Shown: positions 57,695-64,000 of the stretch, one piece after another | Numbering within the stretch: the stretch's first letter is position 1 | Layout: every line of letters begins with the position of its first letter | Assembly (NCBI RefSeq): GCF_013369335.1 | Contig: NZ_SZQJ01000036.1 | Span: 310,001 to 374,000 of the forward strand | Reading direction: 5' to 3' | From: Vibrio sp. JPW-9-11-11 | GTDB taxonomy: Bacteria > Pseudomonadota > Gammaproteobacteria > Enterobacterales > Vibrionaceae | DNA length: 64,000 nucleotides | Translations under genes and position numbers: made by a program | The notes under the pieces: model-generated | Database searches by the model: none | The model's input: the letters and a program-made list of their open reading frames with translations, nothing else | What the model was told of the DNA's origin: nothing

Positions 57695-58216
57695 ATGGCA
57701 AAATTGACCCTTCAAGAGCAAATGCTTAAAGCGGGCTTAGTAAACGAAAAGAAACTTAAAAAGGCCAAAAAAGGCTCGAAGAAATCACGTGTGCAGGCGC
57801 GAGAAGTGAAGGCGGCGGTCGAAGAGAACAAACGCCAGCAGCTCGAGCGTGATAAAGCCTTGAGTATCGAGCAAAAAGAGCAGCGACTCACGAAAGAGAT
57901 TCAAGCGCAGATCAAGCAACTGGTCGAGATGAATAAACTGGATCAGAAAGACGGCGATATTAAGTATAACTTTACCGATGGCACCTTAGTGAAATCCATC
58001 TATGTTGAACCTTTAGTTCGTGACCAGTTGGCGAAGGGGATTCTATCGATTGCTCGTCATAATGACGCGTATGTAGTCATTCCAAGCAGCGTGGCAAAGA
58101 AAATCGCATTGCGTGATGAAAGTGTTCTAATCGAGCAAAACGCACCGGCAGAGGAGTTGGCAGCCGAAGACGATCCGTATGCAGATTTTGTCGTCCCAGA
58201 TGATTTAATGTGGTAA
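57695..58216 (+). CDS. DUF2058 family protein (YaiL-like)
   Basis: 173 residues. It begins MAKLTLQEQMLKAGLVNEKK with a highly basic helical part, then a small globular part (GDIKYNFTDGTLVKSIYVEP, LVRDQLAKGILSIARHNDAY) and an acidic tail (EDDPYADFVVPDDLMW). This is the DUF2058/YaiL layout, a nucleoid- or RNA-associated protein family without a firm role. It is cytosolic. It is divergent from speA across about 270 bases. Confidence 0.85.
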   Translation: MAKLTLQEQMLKAGLVNEKKLKKAKKGSKKSRVQAREVKAAVEENKRQQLERDKALSIEQKEQRLTKEIQAQIKQLVEMNKLDQKDGDIKYNFTDGTLVKSIYVEPLVRDQLAKGILSIARHNDAYVVIPSSVAKKIALRDESVLIEQNAPAEELAAEDDPYADFVVPDDLMW

Positions 58217-58244
58217 TCCCTTTTATACCAAGCAAATGGCGAGT

Positions 58245-58457
58245 TTAGGCTAGTACAACGCTGAACTCGCCAATGGTTTCCCCATCTTGTTTGAGGATGG
58301 TGCCTTTTTGGCGCTTCTCGCAGTAATCCAGTGATAACACCTCGTTACCAACCTCGCCTTTGACCCTTATCTGTCGTAATAAGCTATCGCTGTTGAGCTG
58401 ATGTAGGGCAGTTTGCCAAATCTTGTTAGTTTGGAATAAATGAAAATAGATCGTCAT
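58245..58457 (-). CDS. Conserved hypothetical protein, 70 residues
   Basis: It begins MTIYFHLFQTNKIWQTALHQ and continues with a predicted beta-rich region (VGNEVLSLDYCEKRQKGTIL then GETIGEFSVVLA). There is no signal peptide or membrane helix. AAGGAG lies six bases before the ATG at 58457. The upstream frame to 58511 is not used. I do not recognise a family. Confidence 0.68.
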   Translation of the reverse strand: MTIYFHLFQTNKIWQTALHQLNSDSLLRQIRVKGEVGNEVLSLDYCEKRQKGTILKQDGETIGEFSVVLA

Positions 58458-58692
58458 AGATCTCCTTATTGTTGTTGAATGTGTTTGGTATTGCGCGTGT
58501 TTTGAAACCAAAAACGCTTACGACCGTTTGAACGAGCCATACTAAGCCTTAATGAAAATATTGATTGGATTTGATAAAACTAAACGAGTTGATTTGTCTT
58601 AGGAAAACTAGATAGACGATTGCACAGAGAGGATAGGTGCGAGGGTATGATAGATTCGAAAGATAGGATATTCGTTGCTGAAGTGCTAAGAG

Positions 58693-58719
58693 TTGGTGCA
58701 AGCCAAAGGCTTGCACCAA
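58693..58719 (-). terminator. Hairpin after cold shock gene
   Basis: A perfect 12-bp stem (58693-58704 with 58708-58719) and a 3-base loop begin eight bases past the stop. There is no long T-run. Confidence 0.7.
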
Positions 58720-58726
58720 TTCGAAA

Positions 58727-58939
58727 TTATAGAGCTACTACGTTTGCAGCTTGTGGGCCTTTTTGGCCTTGCTCAACTTCGAAAGAAACCTGTTGGCCTT
58801 CTTTCAGAGTTTTGAAACCTTCAGAAGCGATAGCACGGAAGTGAACGAATACGTCAGCACCGCCGTTTTCTTGAGAAATGAAGCCGAAACCTTTCTCTTC
58901 GTTAAACCATTTTACAGTACCAGTAGTTTTGTTAGACAT
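58727..58939 (-). CDS. CspA-family cold shock protein
   Basis: 70 residues, a single cold shock domain. It has [16 protein letters not shown] (RNP1 KGFGFI) and VFVHF (RNP2), and ends [10 protein letters not shown]. It binds single-stranded RNA and DNA as a chaperone. Start: ATG with AAGGGA upstream. It has a leader of about 170 bases and a sigma-70 promoter (separate entry), as expected for a cold-regulated csp gene. Confidence 0.96.
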   Translation of the reverse strand: MSNKTTGTVKWFNEEKGFGFISQENGGADVFVHFRAIASEGFKTLKEGQQVSFEVEQGQKGPQAANVVAL

Positions 58940-59431
58940 AATGTGTCCCTTGTATAAATTGAATTAATCTTCTTAAGTTGCGCTGAAAATTTGAACTATT
59001 TAATGTAACGGTGAAGCTAAGGGAAACACTGAGGATAACAACGGTAACGCGGTAATTCTGAGGATTTACTTTTGACTTTCGGTTTCACTAATAACTCTGT
59101 ATTGCAGAGCAGACTAGATAGTACCTGATAACTGAGCGTTGTAAAGAGATATTTTTTATTAACTTAGTGGAATAAGACAATAAGTTGATAAACGGCAATC
59201 GAATGAGGGCCTTAGCGAGATAACTTTTTGATAATAATTGAGCTATCGGCGCGACCAAAACCGAAATAATGAAAATTGTGTTACTCGGTTTGGCTTAACG
59301 GCTTGCGTCAATACAACCAGCGCGTCAAAGGAGATCAAATCGTTAGAGTTTGATGTGGCGCAAAGCGGCAAGTTGGCGAAAAAGGGCTTTGTTGTTCATA
59401 CTTTTCTATATAGGAAGAAGGAAGGTGGCGT
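58940..59431. other. Cold shock leader and intergenic region
   Basis: On the minus strand this holds the long csp leader (about 58940-59110) and promoter. On the plus strand a weak frame from TTG 59238 ends in an ATGA overlap with the DUF3081 gene but lacks other support. Confidence 0.6.
59118..59145 (-). promoter_or_regulatory. Sigma-70 promoter of the cold shock gene
   Basis: On the minus strand TTTACA (59145-59140) and TACTAT (59123-59118) are separated by 16 bases. The start site would be near 59111, giving a leader of about 170 bases. Confidence 0.6.
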
Positions 59432-59683
59432 ATGAAAAACGAACTTGACCCCAGCAAAATTCTGCAAGCTTATGAAATGGTGATGGCTAATGGTACTCCG
59501 ACCGAGCATGGTAAGATCTATGAGGGTATCGAAGCCTTTTCTGACTATGACGGTTACAATGTCTACATGCGTGGCAATGGTGTGGAGTTAAAAGTGGGAT
59601 TTCACAATACTTACCACCTAGACTACGACCAAGAGCACCTTCGCGATAGCTTCTTAAAAAAAGTGTCGATGCTGGCCAAATAA
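59432..59683 (+). CDS. DUF3081-like protein
   Basis: 83 residues. MKNELDPSKILQAYEMVMAN, then IYEGIEAFSDYDGYNVYMRG and FHNTYHLDYD look like the DUF3081 family found in Vibrio and Shewanella. The function is unknown. It is small and soluble. GGAAGG lies seven bases before the ATG. A strong terminator follows. Confidence 0.75.
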   Translation: MKNELDPSKILQAYEMVMANGTPTEHGKIYEGIEAFSDYDGYNVYMRGNGVELKVGFHNTYHLDYDQEHLRDSFLKKVSMLAK

Positions 59684-59693
59684 GTTGAATAAC

Positions 59694-59729
59694 AAAGAGC
59701 CCCAAACGCTTGCGTAATTGGGGCTCTTT
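59694..59729. terminator. Bidirectional terminator
   Basis: A 12-bp stem (59694-59705 with 59718-59729) lies between the DUF3081 gene and the convergent maoP, with T-rich flank. Confidence 0.88.
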
Positions 59730-59736
59730 ATTTTGG

Positions 59737-60096
59737 TCAGTCTTCTTCGACTAGGCTGGCGTCTTCAGAATACTCTTCAAGGTTCGCGTCGGGTTTACTG
59801 CGACCATTTAAGGTATGGAAGCGTTTGCGTCCACGCGCCAATTGAACGTATTTGAGCCAGACACGCTCAAGTTTAGATTTGGCTTTCCCCGGGTTAGCTA
59901 ACACTTTGACGAAGTGTTTTTCTTCCGCGTTTTCAGGCCGTAACTCACCAGACTCCAAGCCAAGCATGGTGTCGCCATAAAGGGTTAGTATTTCTTCTTC
60001 TCCAAGCGTAAAATCGCCTGACTTGGCGAACCCGCGTGGAAATTTCGTATTGTCGTAAAAACGTTTTTTGCCATGACGAAATTGAGTGTCTGACAT
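59737..60096 (-). CDS. maoP: MaoP (DUF413, YifE-like)
   Basis: 119 residues, compared with 112 in E. coli. Family features: RFYDNTKFPRGFAKSGDFTL, GELRPENAEEKHFVKVL, ERVWLKYVQLARGRKRFHTL with NGRSKP after, and an acidic tail. MaoP organises the Ori macrodomain in E. coli together with the maoS site upstream of its gene. It is divergent from hdfR, the same arrangement as in E. coli. Start: ATG with GAGG upstream. Confidence 0.9.
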   Translation of the reverse strand: MSDTQFRHGKKRFYDNTKFPRGFAKSGDFTLGEEEILTLYGDTMLGLESGELRPENAEEKHFVKVLANPGKAKSKLERVWLKYVQLARGRKRFHTLNGRSKPDANLEEYSEDASLVEED

Positions 60097-60291
60097 CTCG
60101 GTAGCCTCTATTATGCCTACGTGGTTGAACTAGATCGAAAGTTAGGCGTAAAGTTAACAAAAGAGAAACAAAAAATTTTTATCCTCACTATCGAAGATAT
60201 TTATTGAATTTAGATAACATTTTCGTGAATTGAAGATTAAAAAAAACGAGCATCTTGCTACCTTTAAATGCTTGTTAGCAGAGGAAAAATA

Positions 60292-61185
60292 ATGGACGTA
60301 AAAGTCTTTAGAACCTTTCTAGAGCTGGCGCAGGTCAGACACTTCGGCAAAGCGGCTGAGAATCTATACATTACTCAAGCAGCGGTGAGTGCGCGTATTA
60401 AGCAGCTTGAGAGTTACTTCGATACACAATTGTTTATTCGTGACCGCAATAACATCAAATTGACCTCGTCAGGCGAGCGTTTAATTAGCTACGCTGAGGT
60501 AATGGTGAGTACACTGCAGCAAGCTAAGATGGAGTTGTCATTGGAAAGTGGTAAAGGCTTGCAACTGACATTAGGCGGAACGCCAAACGTTTGGGATGCC
60601 TATTTACAGAACTGTCTCTCTTTAGTCACCGACGAGTTCGATGGTTACGGCTTTATCGCTGAAATTATGGGCCGAGAAGCCTTGACCCGAAATTTACAGG
60701 AACGCACGTTAGATATGGCGTTTGCTTTTGATCAGATTAAAGCCGATGAACTGCACTGTAAGAAAGTAGCGGATGTCGTGTTGACGTTAGTCTCGACTCA
60801 GCCGGACTCCTTAGAGTCGGTATTTGAAGCTAAGTATGTGTACGTCGACTGGGGAACGAAATTTGCCTCGGAACACGCTGAGCGCCACCCTAAGATACCA
60901 GCGCCTTACCTGCGCACTTCGAATGCGCGTATCGCCCTTGATTTTATCTTGGAGAAAGGCGGTAGCGCTTATCTTCCTGAGTCGTTAGTGCAGCCTTTCC
61001 TCGCGGGCGGACAACTGCACGAAGTGAGCGGCGCACAGGCTTGGTGCCGTCCTATTTACTTAAGCTATCGCAAAGCGAGCAGTTCAATTGAAGCCATCAA
61101 GCAAGTTGAGGAGATGGTCAAGACCATTGATCCAGTGACGGCGTTTAGTTTCCAGCAAATGGCAGACTTACCTGTCGACGAGTAA
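60292..61185 (+). CDS. hdfR: LysR-type regulator HdfR
   Basis: 297 residues. The N-terminal winged helix is very close to HdfR: DVKVFRTFLELAQVRHFGKA, LYITQAAVSARIKQLES, FIRDRNNIKLTSSGERLISY. The effector domain occupies the rest (LTLGGTPNVWDAYLQNCLSL). In E. coli HdfR represses flhDC and other genes. The ATG at 60292 is preceded by GAGGAAA. The frame is open upstream to 60268. Its divergent partner is maoP, which supports the orthology. Confidence 0.9.
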   Translation: MDVKVFRTFLELAQVRHFGKAAENLYITQAAVSARIKQLESYFDTQLFIRDRNNIKLTSSGERLISYAEVMVSTLQQAKMELSLESGKGLQLTLGGTPNVWDAYLQNCLSLVTDEFDGYGFIAEIMGREALTRNLQERTLDMAFAFDQIKADELHCKKVADVVLTLVSTQPDSLESVFEAKYVYVDWGTKFASEHAERHPKIPAPYLRTSNARIALDFILEKGGSAYLPESLVQPFLAGGQLHEVSGAQAWCRPIYLSYRKASSSIEAIKQVEEMVKTIDPVTAFSFQQMADLPVDE

Positions 61186-61207
61186 GTCCAGGTGTGATTG
61201 GTAAGCA

Positions 61208-61235
61208 AAAAAGCCTCGCAGATGCGAGGCTTTTT
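61208..61235. terminator. Bidirectional terminator
   Basis: A 12-bp stem (61208-61219 with 61224-61235), A-rich before and T5 after, lies between hdfR and azoR. Confidence 0.9.
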
Positions 61236-61248
61236 ACATGGTGAACAG

Positions 61249-61827
61249 TTAAATGAGTTCGCTTAACGCTTGGGTGGCTTGTTCACGCGCGGTTTGGGCG
61301 TGCTCTTCGCCCATATTGAGCGCTTCTGCGTAGACAAATTCAACGTCGGTTAAACCGATAAAGCCAAGCATAGTCGTTAAGTAGCTCTCGATAGAGTTGC
61401 GCGGTGAATCTTTGTGCAGGCCACCGCGAGTGGTCACAACGATAACCTTCTTGTTCTCAATCAGGCCGACAGGGCCGTTTTCTGTGTAAGAGAAGGTCAC
61501 GCCAGCGCGGGCAATCATATCGAACCAGTTCTTCAACTGAGTGGGTACCATAAAGTTGTACATCGGCGCGCCAATCACGACTTGATCGGCGGCGTTGAGC
61601 TCGGCGATAAGTTGGTTAGACAGCGCTAGAATGGCTTGTTGTTGCTCTGAGAGATCGTCGCTACCGCGTAGCGCTGTTGCCACATCCATATCTAAAATTG
61701 GAAGTGGATTTTCTGCCAGGTTGCGCTCGATGATGCCTGTTTTGCCTTCTAGCACCTTGTCAATCAATTGCGTTGACTGAGAGTGTGGGCCAAGGATGCT
61801 AGATTTAAGCACAAGAGTGTTTTTCAT
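61249..61827 (-). CDS. azoR: FMN-dependent NADH azoreductase AzoR
   Basis: 192 residues. AzoR features: LVLKSSILGPHSQSTQLIDK, APMYNFMVPTQLKNWFDMIA with RAGVTFSYTENGPVGL following, and VVTTRGGLHKDSPRN. It is a dimeric FMN flavodoxin-like enzyme that reduces azo compounds and quinones with NADH, protecting against thiol stress. Start: ATG with GAGG upstream. It is a single gene. Confidence 0.94.
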   Translation of the reverse strand: MKNTLVLKSSILGPHSQSTQLIDKVLEGKTGIIERNLAENPLPILDMDVATALRGSDDLSEQQQAILALSNQLIAELNAADQVVIGAPMYNFMVPTQLKNWFDMIARAGVTFSYTENGPVGLIENKKVIVVTTRGGLHKDSPRNSIESYLTTMLGFIGLTDVEFVYAEALNMGEEHAQTAREQATQALSELI

Positions 61828-62024
61828 AATACTGCCTCACTAGGAAGTTGGGCTGGGTTAGAGCCGTTTTGTTTCTGTTGAAGCTAGTATAGGGAGGCGG
61901 GTGTCACAAAAGAACGGCTGGAATTTGAGCATAACATTCAAATTTTTCGAATGAGTTGCTTGACCGATAATATAACAGAGAAACAGCCCACGACGGGGCT
62001 GTTTATGAGACATAAATCCAAGCG

Positions 62025-62228
62025 TTATAGATTCATCAGACTTTCAATCGATTCTTCGATGGATAATTCGTGGTAGCAACGTACTCCCTGACCATCAAAA
62101 GCATCGATCAAAATCTTATCAATGTTCGCAGGGCCGTGTTGGTCGATAATGCCTAACGTTTGTTCGACATCATCACACGTCATGGTGAGGTGATCTTTAA
62201 GCACAATAGTGCAAGAGTGCAGGTTCAT
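62025..62228 (-). CDS. Conserved hypothetical protein, 67 residues
   Basis: It begins MNLHSCTIVLKDHLTMTCDD and has an acidic, helical body (VEQTLGIIDQHGPANIDKIL then IDAFDGQGVRCYHELSIEES). There is no domain I recognise, no signal peptide and no membrane helix. It looks like a small soluble alpha/beta protein. ATG 62228 has AAGGAAG upstream, while the TTG start at 62234 overlaps that site less well. Confidence 0.6.
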   Translation of the reverse strand: MNLHSCTIVLKDHLTMTCDDVEQTLGIIDQHGPANIDKILIDAFDGQGVRCYHELSIEESIESLMNL

Positions 62229-62367
62229 AGCCAACTTCCTTATTATTTATCGATCTGCATTGCTAACTTTAGAACAAGCATCACACTTGGCAAATAGAAT
62301 TTAGTTCCGAAAATGGCTAGTAAATGGCGTTGATGTGATTAGACTGCAAATAAGGTTCTGAACAATA

Positions 62368-63744
62368 ATGGAAAACCGTATGAGCAACGCTATTGCAAAA
62401 TTGACTCAAAAAGAGTGTCATACCGCGCGAGTTGCGCGCGATAGCCGCTTTGACGGCCAATTTTATGTTGCGGTAAAAACCACGGGGATATTTTGTCGGC
62501 CAATTTGTCCAGCCAACTTGCCAAAAGAAGAGAACGTTGAGTATTTTCACGATAAAGCGCAAGCGCTGCTGGCGGGTTATCGACCTTGTTTACGCTGTCG
62601 TCCCGACAGTGCGCCGAACTCTTGGGCATGGAAAGGGGTTGAAGTGACCTTTGTTCGTGCGATTCGGATGATAGAGCAGGGCGAGCTTCAGACTTGTTCT
62701 CTACAACAGCTGTGTCAGCGTTTGGGAATATCAGACCGATATTTACGCAAGTTATTCAATCAATATTTGGGCATGTCGCCTAAGCAGTATGCGCTGTACT
62801 ATCAGTTAATGTTCGCCAAGCAGCTGTTACACAGTAGCCAGTTGTCGGTGACAGAGATAGCGTTAGCTAGCGGTTTTAACAGCGTTCGCCGTTTTAACGA
62901 TGCGTTTCAGAAAGTGATGAAAATGTCGCCGTCTGCCCTGCGCAAGGCCGAGCGGCACCACGCGCAGTCTAACGTGATCGACCTTGCTTATCGTGGCCCA
63001 TTGGACTGGCAGCATATGCTTGATTTTTATCGGTTACGTGCGATCGAAGGATTAGAAGTTGTCACGGACCAAGCGTATCAGCGTAGTGTGGTTCTCAATG
63101 GTCAACAGGCTTGGTTTGCGATGACTCACCACAAGCCCGGCGTAATGCGGGTTGAATTTCAACTCGAACAGGTCAGTCAATTGCGCGAGTTGGTCAACCG
63201 CTTAAGGCGAATGTTTGATCTAGACAGCGATGTATTGATCATTGAACAGCACTTATCGAGTTTGGCCCCAGGCCTTGTTAAGCGATCGGGGATTCGTATT
63301 CCCGGTGTTTGGAGCGCTTGGGAGGCGGGGGTTCGAGCAATATTAGGCCAGCAAGTGTCGATTAAAGCGGCGATTGGTCAGCTCAATTTGTTAGTGGCGA
63401 CATTGCAGCCGAATGAGGTGACACACTTTCCTACGCCAACAGATTTAGTCGACGCGGATCTATCGTTTTTGCGTATGCCACAAAGTCGCAAAGAGACATT
63501 AGCACGCTTTGCCCGCCATGTTGCTCAATTTCCACATCAAGATCCCAGCGAATGGCTTGCACTAAAAGGGGTGGGGCCTTGGACGGTCAATTACGCTAAG
63601 TTGCGTGGTTTGAGTGAGCCCAACTGCTTTTTAGATGGGGATCTGGTGGTGAAGAAAGCCTTACGGACCTTTACTCAGCTTAACCCTACATCGGTTGCTC
63701 CGTGGGGGAGCTACGCTACTTTCCACTGTTGGAGTCATGCATGA
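62368..63744 (+). CDS. Ada-type/AraC/AlkA fusion DNA repair protein
   Basis: 458 residues in three parts. Residues 15-85 are an Ada methylphosphotriester/zinc domain (FYVAVKTTGIFCRPICPANL, YRPCLRCRPDSA, four Cys). Residues 90-190 are an AraC DNA-binding domain (LQQLCQRLGISDRYLRKLFN, VTEIALASGFNSVRRFNDAF). The rest is an AlkA 3-methyladenine glycosylase (VWSAWEAGVRAILGQQVS, LKGVGPWTVNYAKLRG, with catalytic Asp in LDGDLVVKK). It should sense methylated phosphotriesters, activate genes and excise alkylated bases. The start may be ATG 62368 or the in-frame ATG 62380. It overlaps ogt by four bases (ATGA). Confidence 0.94.
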   Translation: MENRMSNAIAKLTQKECHTARVARDSRFDGQFYVAVKTTGIFCRPICPANLPKEENVEYFHDKAQALLAGYRPCLRCRPDSAPNSWAWKGVEVTFVRAIRMIEQGELQTCSLQQLCQRLGISDRYLRKLFNQYLGMSPKQYALYYQLMFAKQLLHSSQLSVTEIALASGFNSVRRFNDAFQKVMKMSPSALRKAERHHAQSNVIDLAYRGPLDWQHMLDFYRLRAIEGLEVVTDQAYQRSVVLNGQQAWFAMTHHKPGVMRVEFQLEQVSQLRELVNRLRRMFDLDSDVLIIEQHLSSLAPGLVKRSGIRIPGVWSAWEAGVRAILGQQVSIKAAIGQLNLLVATLQPNEVTHFPTPTDLVDADLSFLRMPQSRKETLARFARHVAQFPHQDPSEWLALKGVGPWTVNYAKLRGLSEPNCFLDGDLVVKKALRTFTQLNPTSVAPWGSYATFHCWSHA

Positions 63745-64000
63745 ATTACTATTGCGAATACGCGTCACCTTTAGGTGATATGACGCTTCAAGCTAATGAA
63801 CACGGATTGCTTGGGGCTTGGTTTGAAACTCACACCACTCAACCTGAAAAACTGGGTGACTACGCCCCAGATAACCCAATTCTTCTTCAAGCGGTACAAG
63901 AGTTGCAAGAATACTTTACAGGGCAACGTCAGCAATTTACCCTACCGTTAGCCGCGGTAGGTACGCCATTTCAACAGCAGGTTTGGCAAGCGTTAACCCA
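63741..64000 (+). CDS. ogt: Methylated-DNA-cysteine methyltransferase Ogt, N-terminal part
   Basis: The reading frame runs to the window edge, so only about 86 residues are visible: MNYYCEYASPLGDMTLQANE at the start, LLGAWFETHTT, LQEYFTGQRQQFTLPL and GTPFQQQVWQAL at the end. The last piece is the beginning of the Ogt/Ada methyltransferase domain. The active-site PCHR motif is beyond the edge. Together with the preceding gene it makes an alkylation repair operon, and its start overlaps that gene (ATGA). Confidence 0.93.
   Translation, partial: MNYYCEYASPLGDMTLQANEHGLLGAWFETHTTQPEKLGDYAPDNPILLQAVQELQEYFTGQRQQFTLPLAAVGTPFQQQVWQALT

Noticed and set aside
59238..59435. 65-residue frame with an ATGA overlap to the DUF3081 gene
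   Set aside because: Only a TTG start without a ribosome binding site and no protein-like features; the overlap may be chance.

Overview
The window looks like ordinary chromosomal DNA from a Vibrio or close Vibrionaceae relative. The evidence is protein content: a 462-residue DASS transporter like VcINDY, a fused MrpAB sodium/proton antiporter operon, Vibrio-type SpeA and SpeB, a divergent maoP-hdfR pair, and several chemoreceptors and diguanylate cyclases. Coding density is high, intergenic hairpin terminators are frequent, and I see no tRNA, rRNA, CRISPR array, insertion sequence, integrase or attachment site. I cannot tell which replicon it comes from.

Layout. 1-10 kb: the end of a FapA-like protein, a PAS-HAMP-CZB chemoreceptor, an HxlR regulator next to a secreted SnoaL-like protein, a TetR regulator with three palindromic operators facing an AhpD-like gene, an EamA exporter, a second chemoreceptor and a GAF-PAS-GGDEF cyclase. 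10-20 kb: a nitroreductase, UspA, a GH1 6-phospho-beta-glucosidase, an IclR regulator coupled to a degenerate ureohydrolase-like protein, a Tat-exported PhoX phosphatase, a LysR regulator, an HDOD protein and a TPP riboswitch leading into thiD. Two microproteins (28 and 50 residues) lie here with their own terminators. 20-30 kb: GAF-GGDEF cyclase, PAP2 phosphatase, ArsR-MAPEG pair, acyltransferase, TetR-hydrolase pair, a dicarboxylate transporter and an unusual BCCT transporter. 30-37 kb: six overlapping mrp genes facing a uspE-like gene. 37-48 kb: dgkA with an LTA-synthase/OpgB-like phosphoglycerol transferase behind a PmrA-type box, a divergent MocR/beta-hydroxyacid dehydrogenase pair, a two-gene RND efflux system and a small EF-hand protein. 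48-58 kb: an SgrR-like regulator divergent from an MFS exporter, a DUF2804/fatty acid hydroxylase pair divergent from an AraC regulator, and speA-speB. 58-64 kb: DUF2058, cold shock protein, DUF3081, maoP/hdfR, azoR, and an Ada-AraC-AlkA fusion overlapping ogt, which the window cuts.

How genes work together. speA and speB make putrescine from arginine through agmatine. The OpgB-like transferase would release diacylglycerol that DgkA recycles to phosphatidate. The Mrp subunits form one membrane complex. The AlkA fusion and Ogt form an alkylation repair unit. Signalling genes (two chemoreceptors, two diguanylate cyclases, an HDOD protein) are scattered rather than clustered.

I do not find a clear new defence or mobile system. 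The points most worth a second look are the pseudo-ureohydrolase beside an IclR regulator, the PmrA-type box before dgkA, the microproteins, the BCCT protein with altered substrate motifs, and the maoP-hdfR intergenic region.
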